From positions 1 to 64,000 of the forward strand of contig JADGPR010000008.1 in assembly GCA_017882335.1 (NCBI GenBank): a stretch of DNA of 64,000 bases. Reading direction: 5' to 3'. This document shows, piece after piece, positions 49,143 through 59,898 of this stretch. The notes under the pieces are model-generated. The model had not been told where the DNA came from. It saw only the letters and a program-made list of their open reading frames with translations, and ran no database searches. Source of the stretch: Bacteroidales bacterium (GTDB taxonomy: Bacteria; Bacteroidota; Bacteroidia; Bacteroidales; FEN-979). Position numbers and translations under genes: made by a program. Numbering within the stretch: the stretch's first letter is position 1; each line of letters opens with the position of its first letter.

Positions 49143-49346
49143 ATGCAAATCACTTTAAATAATAATTCGGAAATCCTTGAAGGAAACAGTATCACGGTAA
49201 ATCATCTGCTCCAACTGAAGAAATTTACCTTTAAGATGCTGATCATAAAAATCAATGGAACCCTTGTACAGAAGGGGTCTTACGAAACAACCGCCATCCA
49301 TGACGGGGATGAGGTCTCGGTATTGCACCTCATTAGTGGCGGCTGA
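49143..49346 (+). CDS. ThiS/MoaD-like sulfur carrier, C-terminal GG
   Basis: 67 aa beta-grasp-like protein ending EVSVLHLISGG. Confidence 0.88.
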   Translation: MQITLNNNSEILEGNSITVNHLLQLKKFTFKMLIIKINGTLVQKGSYETTAIHDGDEVSVLHLISGG

Positions 49347-49357
49347 TTTTTTATCGG

Positions 49358-50674
49358 CTAAATCACTTCTGCTACTACAAAAGTACTTCCGCCAATAAAC
49401 ACAAGGTCGTTCATGCCTGCACGCTGCTGTGCGGCTTTCAAAGCCTTTTTTACCGAATCAAATGCCTCGCCTGCCAATCCGTATCTTTGGGCTTCTATCC
49501 GGAGTTTATTGGCTTCCAATCCGCGCGGAATATCGGCTTTGCAAAAATAATAAGTGGCATCTTTGGGCAGCATCCGGAGGATGTTTTCTATCTCTTTGTC
49601 ATTCACCAGCCCGAAAACAAAATGAAGGTTTTCATGGGGTGTATTGCCAATCTGATCCAATACTTCCCGCAACCCGGATTCATTGTGGCCGGTATCGCAG
49701 ATGGTGAGCGGAACCCTGGAAAGAATTTGCCATCGTCCGGCAAAACCGGTATTTTCGATGACATGGAGAATCCCTTTCCGGATAGTTTCTATTGAAATAC
49801 TATCGAAGTGAGAAACGAGCATCTCACACGCTGCACAAACCGTGACAATGTTTTTCTTCTGGTAATTTCCACCAAGGGGTGATTCAAGGTTTGCAAGATA
49901 GATGGTGCTGTTCCGGAAGATATCCACCCTCATTTTCCCGCTGCAGGCCTCCCATGCTTTGGTTGTCACAACTGTAAATTCTGAATCTGCAAATAAAATT
50001 TCTGACCTTTCATCCCTGGCTTTTTCAACGAATACATGCCGGGTCTCTTCCTGGTCTTCGCCGATCACAACAGGAATTCCGGGTTTTATAATGCCGGCTT
50101 TTTCTTTAGCGATCTTTTCAAGAGTATCCCCGAGAAACTGCTTGTGATCAAAACTGATGTTAGTGATAACCGATAAGAGGGGCATGATAATATTTGTTGA
50201 ATCCAATCTTCCTCCTAATCCAACTTCAATTATTGCAACATCCACATTTTCTTCCCTGAAATGATTAAAAGCCAAGCCAATAGTCATCTCGAAGAACGAT
50301 GGCTGGATCTTTTCAAAGTCCTTTTTGTACTTCTCAACAAAGCAAATGACTTTTTCTTCGGGGATCATAATTCCGTTTATCCGGATTCGTTCCCTGAAAT
50401 CGATTAAATGCGGAGAGGTATACAGGCCGGTTTTTAATCCTTTTTCCTGCAGGATGGAAGCCAGCATGTGGGAGGTTGATCCTTTCCCATTGGTTCCGGC
50501 AATATGAACAGACCTAAAGGAATTTTCGGGATTTTGCAGCAGGTTGCAGATCGCCAAAGTGTTGTTGAGGTCTGGCTTATAGGCTGCGGCTCCGATCCGC
50601 TGGTACATCGGCAGTTGGGCGTTTAGATAGTCGAGTGTTTCCTTGTAGGTCATTCGTTTATTCGTGAGACTCAA
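49358..50674 (-). CDS. folC: Folylpolyglutamate/dihydrofolate synthase
   Basis: HIAGTNGKGSTSHMLASIL; SPHLIDFRERIRING; EVGLGGRLDSTN. Confidence 0.96.
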   Translation of the reverse strand: MSLTNKRMTYKETLDYLNAQLPMYQRIGAAAYKPDLNNTLAICNLLQNPENSFRSVHIAGTNGKGSTSHMLASILQEKGLKTGLYTSPHLIDFRERIRINGIMIPEEKVICFVEKYKKDFEKIQPSFFEMTIGLAFNHFREENVDVAIIEVGLGGRLDSTNIIMPLLSVITNISFDHKQFLGDTLEKIAKEKAGIIKPGIPVVIGEDQEETRHVFVEKARDERSEILFADSEFTVVTTKAWEACSGKMRVDIFRNSTIYLANLESPLGGNYQKKNIVTVCAACEMLVSHFDSISIETIRKGILHVIENTGFAGRWQILSRVPLTICDTGHNESGLREVLDQIGNTPHENLHFVFGLVNDKEIENILRMLPKDATYYFCKADIPRGLEANKLRIEAQRYGLAGEAFDSVKKALKAAQQRAGMNDLVFIGGSTFVVAEVI

Positions 50675-50783
50675 ATTTTTAGAAAGAAGTGATAAAAAAT
50701 TTGTTAGTCGAACAATCCCGACGAATTCAGAGGGTATAATACCCCGTCCCGAGTACCCGGAACCCTGGGATTGATACCCGTGA

Positions 50784-51872
50784 TCATTCTGGAAATGCCC
50801 GGTAAATTGCTCCTCCTACATTGTTGTGACTGGCGCCGGTACAGGATTTCAGACAGTTGATCTCTGCTCTCCAACGGAGTACCCCGAGAAAAGCAAAAAT
50901 CAGGGCTTCCTTAAAATTTATGGTAAGGGGATCAGGCAGGACGAGTGTCAGTTGGGTTTTTTCCCGGATCCTTTCTGCAAGGAAACCATTGAATGCTCCA
51001 CCACCGGTGATTAGCAGGGTAGAGGTATCAGGGTTCCCGACGGCCCTGGCTACCTGGTCCGCGATGTGTTCCACGAAGGTCCTGAGTTTATCTTCAACAG
51101 GAATATCAAAATGTTGCAGAACCGGGTGAACTTCCGAAACGACCCACTCTTTCCCCAGTGATTTTGGTGGCTTGCGATGATAAAATCCCAGTTTGTTTAG
51201 TGCTTCAAGTAAAGGTTGATGGAGAATCCCCTGCCGGGCCAACTTACCGTTTTCGTCAAAATCTTTATGAAGAAAGGATGCGAGATAATTCAGGACGATG
51301 TTAGCCGGGCAAATATCAAATGCGATACGATTCCCGAATTCCCCATAAGAGATATTCGCAAACCCACCCAGGTTAAGGCAATAGGTATAGTTATCAAACA
51401 GAAATTGATCCCCGATAGGGACCAGCGGAGCGCCCTGACCTCCCAGCGCAACATCCGTTGACCGGAAGTCACATACAACGGGAACCCCGGTTTCAGCAGC
51501 GATGGCAGATCCTTTCCCGATCTGGGATGTGAATTTGCTGCCCGGCTGATGGAAGATCGTATGTCCGTGAGAAGCAATAAAATCGGGCTTCAGGTTGTGA
51601 TTCAAATGAAACGCCCTCGTAATTTTTCCCAGGTAATGGCCATATTCCGAATCCGTCTTCACAAACTCGAGCGCACTCCGGTTTTCAAGATTCGAAAGAC
51701 GGGTTTTCCATTCACCGGAATAGGGGATAGTTTCTGCGTTTTCAAGGGTATAACTCCATTTTTCCTCCTTTATATTAAAAGTGCAGAATGCAATATCAAC
51801 GCCATCCAGGGAGGTTCCCGACATTAATCCTGTCACCTTATAGGAGTCTTTATTTTTTTCTTTTGAATCCAC
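50784..51872 (-). CDS. anmK: Anhydro-N-acetylmuramic acid kinase
   Basis: GLMSGTSLDGVDIAFC; SHGHTIFHQP; LNLGGFANIS; FDICPAN. Confidence 0.96.
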   Translation of the reverse strand: MDSKEKNKDSYKVTGLMSGTSLDGVDIAFCTFNIKEEKWSYTLENAETIPYSGEWKTRLSNLENRSALEFVKTDSEYGHYLGKITRAFHLNHNLKPDFIASHGHTIFHQPGSKFTSQIGKGSAIAAETGVPVVCDFRSTDVALGGQGAPLVPIGDQFLFDNYTYCLNLGGFANISYGEFGNRIAFDICPANIVLNYLASFLHKDFDENGKLARQGILHQPLLEALNKLGFYHRKPPKSLGKEWVVSEVHPVLQHFDIPVEDKLRTFVEHIADQVARAVGNPDTSTLLITGGGAFNGFLAERIREKTQLTLVLPDPLTINFKEALIFAFLGVLRWRAEINCLKSCTGASHNNVGGAIYRAFPE

Positions 51873-51903
51873 AGGTTTTCAAAAAATAATATTGATAAAA
51901 ATT

Positions 51904-53196
51904 TTAAAGCAGATCGACCAGCTTCTCAAGTTGAATTCCTCGCGACCCTTTTAGAAGAATTACAGCATCGTTTATCCGGTGATGGTCCAGCCACATTCTG
52001 GCTAGTTCGCTGTCCTGGAAGCATAACCATTCTCTTTTTGTATTCAGCCTGGTAAATACCGGCCCTACCAGGAAGACCTCTGTAAACCCGAGTTTTTCGA
52101 TCAGTTCCAGGATATTTTGGTGTTCATTGTCGCATTCACTTCCCAGTTCAAGCATATCACCCAGGACAAGCACCTTCCTGACATGTGTGGATCCGGCAAA
52201 ATCCTGCAGTGCCGGTTCCATGCTGCTGGGATTGGCATTGTACATATCGAGGATCAGGAGGTTGGATCGGGTTTTAAGAACCTGTGAACGGTTGTTCTGC
52301 GGCTGGTATGATTCAATAGCCTCTTTAATTTTTTCGGGTTCTATACCGAAAAAATGCCCGATACAGGCAGCTGCAAGAATATTCTCTGCATTGTACCTTC
52401 CAAAAAGTTTTGTCGAAAGTGTGATTTCCTGCTCGTCAATTTTTATTTCCATCTTCAAATAAGGATCCTCCGGATGGTTTTGCTCATCTATACCGGTAGT
52501 TTTTCCGGTTTCGTAATGAATGACTTTCATCCCATTCGAATATTTAACAAGCAAAGGATTGTCATTATTTACAAAAACAATTCCATGGTGGGATTTCAGA
52601 TAACGGTAGAGTTCTGTCTTTGTCCTTACCACGCCTTCAAATCCTCCAAATCCTTCAAGATGTGCTTTCCCGATGTTGGTGATAATACCGTGTGTGGGTT
52701 CTGCGATCCTGGTGAGAAGATCAATCTCCCCGGGATGGTTGGCTCCCATTTCCACGATGGCAATTTCCGTGTCGGGCTTGAGTTTTAACAGCGTCAATGG
52801 TACCCCGATATGGTTATTCAGGTTCCCTGTTGTTGCCAGCGTTTGGTATTTTTTTGAAAGAACAGCATGAATGAGTTCCTTGGTGGTGGTTTTTCCATTC
52901 GTGCCGGTTATGGCAAGAACAGGAATCCGGAACTGTTTCCGGTGGTGATTTGCAAGTTGCTGCAATGAGGCAAGGACATTCTCCACCAGGATACAGCGGT
53001 TATCAAGGCGGTAACGTGTGTCATCAATGATGGCAAGGGAAGCTCCCTTATCAAGGGCATATCCGGCAAATTCATTCCCGTCAAAATGATCCCCTTTCAG
53101 GCCGAAAAAAAGAGCATCTTTCGGTATATGCCTGCTGTCGGTGGATATTTCAGGGTTCTGAAGGAACAGGCTGTATAAATTTTCAACCGTCATCAA
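51904..53196 (-). CDS. murF: UDP-N-acetylmuramoyl-tripeptide--D-alanyl-D-alanine ligase
   Basis: AITGTNGKTTTKELIHAVL; EMGANHPGEI; DMYNANPSSM. Confidence 0.97.
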   Translation of the reverse strand: MMTVENLYSLFLQNPEISTDSRHIPKDALFFGLKGDHFDGNEFAGYALDKGASLAIIDDTRYRLDNRCILVENVLASLQQLANHHRKQFRIPVLAITGTNGKTTTKELIHAVLSKKYQTLATTGNLNNHIGVPLTLLKLKPDTEIAIVEMGANHPGEIDLLTRIAEPTHGIITNIGKAHLEGFGGFEGVVRTKTELYRYLKSHHGIVFVNNDNPLLVKYSNGMKVIHYETGKTTGIDEQNHPEDPYLKMEIKIDEQEITLSTKLFGRYNAENILAAACIGHFFGIEPEKIKEAIESYQPQNNRSQVLKTRSNLLILDMYNANPSSMEPALQDFAGSTHVRKVLVLGDMLELGSECDNEHQNILELIEKLGFTEVFLVGPVFTRLNTKREWLCFQDSELARMWLDHHRINDAVILLKGSRGIQLEKLVDLL

Positions 53197-53230
53197 GATC
53201 TATAGAGCTTAAGATATTTTACAAAGTAAA

Positions 53231-53264
53231 TAAAAAACCCCGCTTCCTTTTCGAAACGGGGTTT
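53231..53264 (-). terminator. Rho-independent terminator after the GldJ-like gene
   Basis: Minus strand AAACCCCG-N14-CGGGGTTT followed by a T-run. Confidence 0.85.
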
Positions 53265-53282
53265 AATTAATTTCGTTTTTAT

Positions 53283-54758
53283 TTATTTCCCCGGGATAGT
53301 ACTACCAACACGGGTCATTGCGCAACGGAACCCGATGCAATCGGAGGCATCATCCTGGTCGAGGAACCTGCGGGTACTGGGGCTCAGGTAATAGGCGCCG
53401 TCTTTCCAGTTGCCGCCTTTGTAAACCCTGGCTTTGTCTGTAATAAGGGAGGTTTTTCCATATTCATACATCAGGTTTGTGGAGGATGTGTCCTTTGGAG
53501 GATTTTTCCAGTCGACGCCGATGTTGGATGCATAGTCTCCATCGAGATAATTGATGTTATCTGCTGCACGGTAATTTTTACGGTTGATGGCTTCTACCGT
53601 TGTAACATCACGGTATTTCAAATGGCCGAGGCTGTCTTTCTGAGCGATAAATCCTTCCGCATCACGAACCTCCGTTTTGAATGTATTTCCACGGAAAGGA
53701 CGCAGGTCGGTATTTTCCATAGAATTCATGGGCCTGTAAACATCGAGAACCCATTCGCTGACATTACCGGCCATGTTATAAAGCCCATAATCATTTGGGA
53801 AGTAAGAAGCAGTAGGGGCGGGGATATCGGCACCATCGTTCGGGTTGCCGGCAACGCCCATGTAGTCGCCCTTAGCTCTGCGGAAGTTATCCATGAAGGC
53901 GCCGTAATACTTGGATTCGCTGGTACGGGTATAATTTCCATTCCAGGGATAATTTTTACGTTCAACTACTCTTTCGAAAAGCGTATTTCCGATGAGCCCG
54001 AGAGCGGCAAATTCCCATTCTGCTTCGGTCGGGAGCCTGTATTTTGGGAGGAGGAGACCGTCTTCCATCCGTACTTTGCGGGTTCCTGTACCATTCGGGT
54101 TCAGGTCGGGCAGGGGTTTGTCAACAAGGCCTTCATATTGCCCTGCAAGGTAGGATTCAGTATTGAAATTGTTTTCATCTTTCTGGGAAGGATCCATTGC
54201 AAGAACTCCTTTCCGGATGAGCAGGTTTTCATTGACCCTGTCTGTTCTCCAGGCGCAATAATCACTGGCCTGTACCCAACTGACGCCCACCACAGGATAA
54301 TTCCGGTAGGCCGGATGCCGGAAATAATATTCAACCAGCGGTTCGTTGTAGGCCAGTTTGTCGCGCCAGACCAAAGTATCCGGTAATGCTTTCCGGTAGA
54401 CACCCGGGTAGTCGGTACCGTACACATGGTTCAGCCAGTAGAGGTATTCAAGGTAATCAAGGTTCTTCACCTCGGTCTGATCCATGTAAAAACTTGAAAC
54501 GGTTACTCTCCTGGGCTGGTTATCCCAATCGAACATCACGTCGTCCTGGGTTTGCCCCATCGCAAAAGTACCGCCTTCAATAAAAACTAACCCCGGTCCT
54601 GTTTGTTGTTCGGCATAAGGCCGGACTTCAAATCCACCGTTTTTGGGGTTGTTGTAATCCCAGCCGGTGGACTTTGACGTTTCTTTATGACAAGAACCGA
54701 GCAATACGAGGGCAAATGCCATCATAAGTGCGGGAAGATGTTTATTGAATTTCATCAT
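53283..54758 (-). CDS. gldJ: GldJ-like T9SS/gliding lipoprotein (SUMF1/FGE fold)
   Basis: Lipobox LLGSC; GLVFIEGGTFAMGQTQDDVMFDWDNQPRRVTVSSFYMDQTEV; NYPVVGVSWVQASDYCAWRT. Confidence 0.87.
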   Translation of the reverse strand: MMKFNKHLPALMMAFALVLLGSCHKETSKSTGWDYNNPKNGGFEVRPYAEQQTGPGLVFIEGGTFAMGQTQDDVMFDWDNQPRRVTVSSFYMDQTEVKNLDYLEYLYWLNHVYGTDYPGVYRKALPDTLVWRDKLAYNEPLVEYYFRHPAYRNYPVVGVSWVQASDYCAWRTDRVNENLLIRKGVLAMDPSQKDENNFNTESYLAGQYEGLVDKPLPDLNPNGTGTRKVRMEDGLLLPKYRLPTEAEWEFAALGLIGNTLFERVVERKNYPWNGNYTRTSESKYYGAFMDNFRRAKGDYMGVAGNPNDGADIPAPTASYFPNDYGLYNMAGNVSEWVLDVYRPMNSMENTDLRPFRGNTFKTEVRDAEGFIAQKDSLGHLKYRDVTTVEAINRKNYRAADNINYLDGDYASNIGVDWKNPPKDTSSTNLMYEYGKTSLITDKARVYKGGNWKDGAYYLSPSTRRFLDQDDASDCIGFRCAMTRVGSTIPGK

Positions 54759-54779
54759 TGAGAAATTTTGTTTATATAA

Positions 54780-55769
54780 CTAAAACCTGGGGCATTTTAT
54801 TGCCCGGATGTGCCTTCTTTTTTCAATACAGGGGAATTGCCAGGATGCAGAAGCTTCATAAGCCCCGCCAGTGACACCTTTCAGCCTCGAAAGCGTCACG
54901 TCGTAGCTAAACCCGAAACGAAAATTTTGATAGTGAACTCCCAAAAACGGGATCAGTGCATCGGCATTTTCAAAATTGTGTCTGAACCATACACCGATGA
55001 TCAAAGGATCGATGGTAAGGTAAGTTCCGACATTTAACTGGTGGAATTTGAATTGTTGCTGGTAAAGAATATTCGGAGAAATGCTGAATTCACGGTCATC
55101 GCCATACCCGCCTTCCTTCAGGTTGATCACTCCTCCGGCATGTATGGTGAACTTCATATCGAGCCTGCTGTTATTGGCCGAATAAAATCCGAATTTGGGT
55201 TGTGAAAGATGCGAAACCGAAACGCCTCCGTAATACTGTTCGTTATACCCAAGCATCACCCCTGCTGCAAAATCAGGGGCTCCAATGGTAGGATTGTCGG
55301 GAGCACTCTCTTTGGTAGGCTGAACGACCCCCAGCCGGGGATCGATCATGTCTTCAAATACCAGGTTATCCCAGGATAAATGACGCTGGTAGTACCCGGC
55401 TTGCACAGCACCGGCGGCTGTGAGCTTGGCGGAGATGTTGAATTTGTAAGCATAGATAAGGCTGATTTCAGTGGTATTTAATTTTCCTCCACCGGTCCTG
55501 TCGGCAGTCACCAATAAGCCTACACCACCATGAATCGCATCCACATATTGATCATAAGCTGCATTATATGTGACAAAAGCGCCACCTATAGCCGGCCACT
55601 GATCCCTAAAATTGCCCATCGCCCTGGGGCATATCGTGGCCCCGGCAAGAGCTGGATTCAGATACAACGGATTAGCATAAAACTGCGAAAATTCCGGATC
55701 CTGTGAATAGCCCATTTGCATGTATGAAATCAACGCCAAAATTGTGATTATAAATGACTTATTGGCCAT
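54780..55769 (-). CDS. PorP/SprF family type IX secretion membrane protein
   Basis: QDPEFSQFYANPLYLNPALAGATICPR. Confidence 0.95.
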   Translation of the reverse strand: MANKSFIITILALISYMQMGYSQDPEFSQFYANPLYLNPALAGATICPRAMGNFRDQWPAIGGAFVTYNAAYDQYVDAIHGGVGLLVTADRTGGGKLNTTEISLIYAYKFNISAKLTAAGAVQAGYYQRHLSWDNLVFEDMIDPRLGVVQPTKESAPDNPTIGAPDFAAGVMLGYNEQYYGGVSVSHLSQPKFGFYSANNSRLDMKFTIHAGGVINLKEGGYGDDREFSISPNILYQQQFKFHQLNVGTYLTIDPLIIGVWFRHNFENADALIPFLGVHYQNFRFGFSYDVTLSRLKGVTGGAYEASASWQFPCIEKRRHIRAIKCPRF

Positions 55770-56009
55770 GAGTGTTTATACAGCCCTAATTAATATTAGG
55801 TTACAATATTACAAATAATTTTTAAAATAGCTTTTGGTGATGAATTTAAATTGTTAAATTAGTTGTACACATCGACAATAATCAAAACCCGGAACCGTTT
55901 ATTTATGCAATTACAAATCCCAAACAAAGCTCCAATCTGATGACAGTTTACAAATGAAGAATAAGTATTGAGGGAGCCGGGTTATTGACAAAACCTGATA
56001 TCTGTTGAC

Positions 56010-59000
56010 ATGATTACTTTCTTTTCTTTCAGAGACCGGCCATTTTTTTTCAAAATGGTAATCACCGGAATATTATTCATCAGTTCATTTTCTACAGGAT
56101 ATTCGCAACCTGTTCATCAACACAGGAGCCTGAAATGGTTTCCGGTAAACAAGGTGGAGATCGGCCCGGGTGATTCCATGCAGGTTCTCAGTTTCAAAGG
56201 GGCTGCCAGCCAGTTGGAGGCCCATGGTTTCCTGCCGGTTTTCCTGGAGATGTTTCCATTGAATTCTCCGGATGATCAGTTAATCAGCCTTTCCATTGAA
56301 AATCCCTTTTACCAGGAAATCAGCAAAGGTGAACTTTCCGGTGTGAAAGACCTGGATCAGATCCCAACCTCAATAATTCCTGAAAATTCCATTGCAACGC
56401 AAAGAAACAATGCATTTCTTTCCATTTCCTTCGTTCCTATTCGCAAAAATACGGAAAAAGGAACCTTCGAAAAACTCCTTTTCTTTGACCTTGTGTATGA
56501 AATCCGTGAGAATTCCGAAGTTTCTTTGAAAAAAACCACACGGGTATATGCTGCTCATTCTGTTCTCAGTATAGGCACGTGGTTTAAAATGTCAATTCCT
56601 TTATCCGGGATTTATATCATCCAGGCTAAAGACCTGAAAAATATTGACCCTGCTTTTTCAACCATTGATCCCAGAACCATACAAATCTTCGGCAATGACG
56701 GTGGAATGCTTCCGGAATCCAATGCAACGCCAAGGATCGATGACCTGCGGGAACTTTCTATTCAGGTTGTAGGAACAGATCCAACAAAACTGAATGATAA
56801 CGATTACATTATTTTTTATGCAAAAGGGCCTGATTCCTGGAAATACAATAATACCGACCAACTCTTTCACCATCAGAAGAACCTCTATTCAAATTATTCC
56901 TATTGCTTTCTGACTTACGGACAGGCTTCCGGGAAGAGAGTGGTTGCTGAACCTTCTGTAATCGACACGCCAAACCCTACCATCAGCCGGTTTAACGACT
57001 TTGCTTTTTACGAACCTGCCGAAATCAACCTTATCAAGTCAGGACGAGCCTGGTATTCAAAAGATCTGTTTGAACTTACCACCACACATGATTATACATT
57101 CAATTTCGCCGACCTGGATTTGAGCGTACCGGTTTCGATCATTGCAACCGTGGCAGCACACTGTACAAGTTCACCAACATCCTTTAATTTATATGCCAAC
57201 GGGCAGCAACTGTCAACCGTAAATATCCCGGCCGTGGGTTCTCTATATACGGATACTTTTGCAAACGAACGACTGCTTACGCCGACCTATAGTTCTTCAA
57301 GTCCTTCCATCGACCTCAGACTGGATTACATCCGGACAAATAACGATGGAACAGGCTATATAAAAAGCCTGGAATTGAATGCCATGCGCAAATTGGTTTT
57401 CTCTGGTGGACAAATGGATTTCCGGTCTGTTGCAGGTTCAGGTCACGGCCAGGTCAGTGAATTCCGTGTTTCCGCCGGGAGCCAACCGGTGACGGTATGG
57501 GACGTCAGTGATCCGGCTGCCGTCAAGTCGATCGGGACAACCCAGAATAACAACCTTGTCGTTTTCCGTTTACATACCGACACCATCAGGGAATTCACCG
57601 CATGGGACGGTTCAGCCTTTTATTCGGTTCAGTCATTCACAAAGATTGACAACCAGGACCTTCATTTCACAGGGAACCCGGATCTGGTGATCGTGACCCA
57701 TCCTGCCTTTATCAACCAGGCACTTTCCCTGGCCGGCTTTCATCAGCAACACGACCACATGAATGTGTTGGTCACTACACCGGATAAGATCTACAATGAA
57801 TTTTCATCAGGCGCCCAGGACATCACGGCCATCCGTGACTTCATGAAAATGATCTATGACCGTTCGGGCAAGACGGCTCCAAGGTATCTTCTTATGTTCG
57901 GTGATGCTTCCTATGATTACAAGGACAGGTTACTGAACAACAGCAATTTCGTTCCCACATATGAATCCAGCGAATCCCTGAACCCGGTAATGTCCATTGT
58001 AACGGATGATTATTTCGGATTGATGGATGATAATGAAGGACAGGGAACCGTGGGCATGCTGGATATCGGCATAGGACGGTTTCCTGTTCAAACAGCTGAC
58101 CAGGCAGATGCCGCGGTTAAAAAGGTCATACATTATTGTTCCGGTTCCGATTCGGTCAAGAATGACTGGAGAAATGTTATCTGTTTCGTGGCGGATGACT
58201 GGGATTATGGTATGCATGAAGCAAACGCAGATGCAGTTAGTATCGATGATTCCGTTTACAACGTTGATAAGATTTACCTTGGTGCATACGACAGAATCTC
58301 AACCCCGGGTGGGTTAAGGTATCCTGAAGTCAATGAAGCCATCACCCGGAGGGTGGAAAAAGGGGCGATGATCATGAATTATGTCGGCCATGGCGGTATT
58401 TTGGGATGGGCTCATGCGAGGGTGCTTGATATTCCTCAGATAAAATCATGGCAGAATTTCGATAATTTGCCGGTTTTCCTGACGGCTACCTGTGAATTCA
58501 GTTACTTTGACGATCCTTCGTGGACATCCGCCGGGGAGTGGGTTTTCCTGAACCCGACCGGGGGAGGTATCGCCTTACTGACAACGACCCGGCCCACTTA
58601 TGCGAGTGATAATCAACAATTGGTAACCGGGTTCTATATGTATGCATTCAAAAAAACCAATGGGAAGTATCCTGCATTGGGGGACCTGATCATGGATTCA
58701 AAGAACTACAGCGGGGGGAACACAGGTGATGCCAATACGCGAAAATTTGTGCTCCTGGGAGATCCTGCATTGCAGATGGCCTATCCGCAACTTCATGTGG
58801 TTACAACTTCCATTACCACGAAAGCACAACCCTCAGGAACTGATACCATTAAAGCATTATCCATAGTGACAATTACAGGAGATGTCCAGGATGATAACGG
58901 AAACAAGGTTACCAGTTTTAACGGAACCGTATTTCCGACCGTTTATGATAAGATCTCCGAGGTCACAACAATACCCCTTGAAGGAGAACCTCCCTTTCAT

Positions 59001-59867
59001 TTTTCAGTAAGGAAAAATGTGATCTACAAAGGAAAACTGGCTGTAACCGCGGGTCAGTTTTCATTTACATTCATCGTTCCCAAGGATATTGCATACAATT
59101 TCGGTGGCGGGAAGATCAGTTATTATGCAAGGAACGAGTCGACGGATGCAAACGGTTACGATCAGAACTTTATCGTGGGCGGTTATAACAATGAAGCTGG
59201 TCAGGATAACGAAGGGCCGGTAATCCGGCTGTTTATGAATGATACAACTTTTGTTTCCGGAGGAATTACGGATCAGAATCCGAGATTGATCGCTTTTTTA
59301 AGTGATTCTTCAGGAATCAACACCGTGGGAAATGGAATCGGACATGATCTGACTGCAACGGTTGACGATGACACCAAGTCGCTGAAGATCCTCAATGATT
59401 ATTATGTGGCCGATCTGAATACCTTCAAACAGGGTGTAATAGCCTATCCTTTCTTTGGATTAAGCGATGGTTATCATACCCTGACCATAAAAGTGTGGGA
59501 TGTATACAACAACTCCTCCGACGCTAATATCGAATTTCTCGTTGTGTCTTCCGCTCAGCTGGCGGTTCAGCATCTATTAAATTATCCGAACCCTTTCTTT
59601 GACAGGACGACTTTTTCCTTTGAATATAACCAGCCGAACACGGAACTGAATGTACAGATCGATATTTATTCGCTCACCGGGCAGAAGGTGAAAACCCTTC
59701 GTCAGCCGATCTATTCAAATGGTTACCGGGCAAATACGATCGAATGGGATGGGACAGGTGATAATGGCGTCCGGATCGGTTCCGGAACTTATGTTTACAA
59801 TATAAGGGTAACCATGCCGGATGGTTCAAGTACATACAAATCCTCCAAACTTGTGGTGATCCGTTAA
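56010..59867 (+). CDS. porU: Type IX secretion sortase PorU-like (C25 peptidase, C-terminal sorting domain)
   Basis: C25 motifs NYVGHGGILGW and FLTATCEFS; C-terminal domain NYPNPFFDRTTF...GSGTYVYNIRV. Confidence 0.9.
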   Translation: MITFFSFRDRPFFFKMVITGILFISSFSTGYSQPVHQHRSLKWFPVNKVEIGPGDSMQVLSFKGAASQLEAHGFLPVFLEMFPLNSPDDQLISLSIENPFYQEISKGELSGVKDLDQIPTSIIPENSIATQRNNAFLSISFVPIRKNTEKGTFEKLLFFDLVYEIRENSEVSLKKTTRVYAAHSVLSIGTWFKMSIPLSGIYIIQAKDLKNIDPAFSTIDPRTIQIFGNDGGMLPESNATPRIDDLRELSIQVVGTDPTKLNDNDYIIFYAKGPDSWKYNNTDQLFHHQKNLYSNYSYCFLTYGQASGKRVVAEPSVIDTPNPTISRFNDFAFYEPAEINLIKSGRAWYSKDLFELTTTHDYTFNFADLDLSVPVSIIATVAAHCTSSPTSFNLYANGQQLSTVNIPAVGSLYTDTFANERLLTPTYSSSSPSIDLRLDYIRTNNDGTGYIKSLELNAMRKLVFSGGQMDFRSVAGSGHGQVSEFRVSAGSQPVTVWDVSDPAAVKSIGTTQNNNLVVFRLHTDTIREFTAWDGSAFYSVQSFTKIDNQDLHFTGNPDLVIVTHPAFINQALSLAGFHQQHDHMNVLVTTPDKIYNEFSSGAQDITAIRDFMKMIYDRSGKTAPRYLLMFGDASYDYKDRLLNNSNFVPTYESSESLNPVMSIVTDDYFGLMDDNEGQGTVGMLDIGIGRFPVQTADQADAAVKKVIHYCSGSDSVKNDWRNVICFVADDWDYGMHEANADAVSIDDSVYNVDKIYLGAYDRISTPGGLRYPEVNEAITRRVEKGAMIMNYVGHGGILGWAHARVLDIPQIKSWQNFDNLPVFLTATCEFSYFDDPSWTSAGEWVFLNPTGGGIALLTTTRPTYASDNQQLVTGFYMYAFKKTNGKYPALGDLIMDSKNYSGGNTGDANTRKFVLLGDPALQMAYPQLHVVTTSITTKAQPSGTDTIKALSIVTITGDVQDDNGNKVTSFNGTVFPTVYDKISEVTTIPLEGEPPFHFSVRKNVIYKGKLAVTAGQFSFTFIVPKDIAYNFGGGKISYYARNESTDANGYDQNFIVGGYNNEAGQDNEGPVIRLFMNDTTFVSGGITDQNPRLIAFLSDSSGINTVGNGIGHDLTATVDDDTKSLKILNDYYVADLNTFKQGVIAYPFFGLSDGYHTLTIKVWDVYNNSSDANIEFLVVSSAQLAVQHLLNYPNPFFDRTTFSFEYNQPNTELNVQIDIYSLTGQKVKTLRQPIYSNGYRANTIEWDGTGDNGVRIGSGTYVYNIRVTMPDGSSTYKSSKLVVIR

Positions 59868-59898
59868 GAACCTGAATGAAACAGAAATAAGCTTAATT

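Noticed and set aside
53622-54386. 254-aa plus-strand ORF
   Set aside because: Antisense to the GldJ-like gene, which has clear SUMF1-type motifs.
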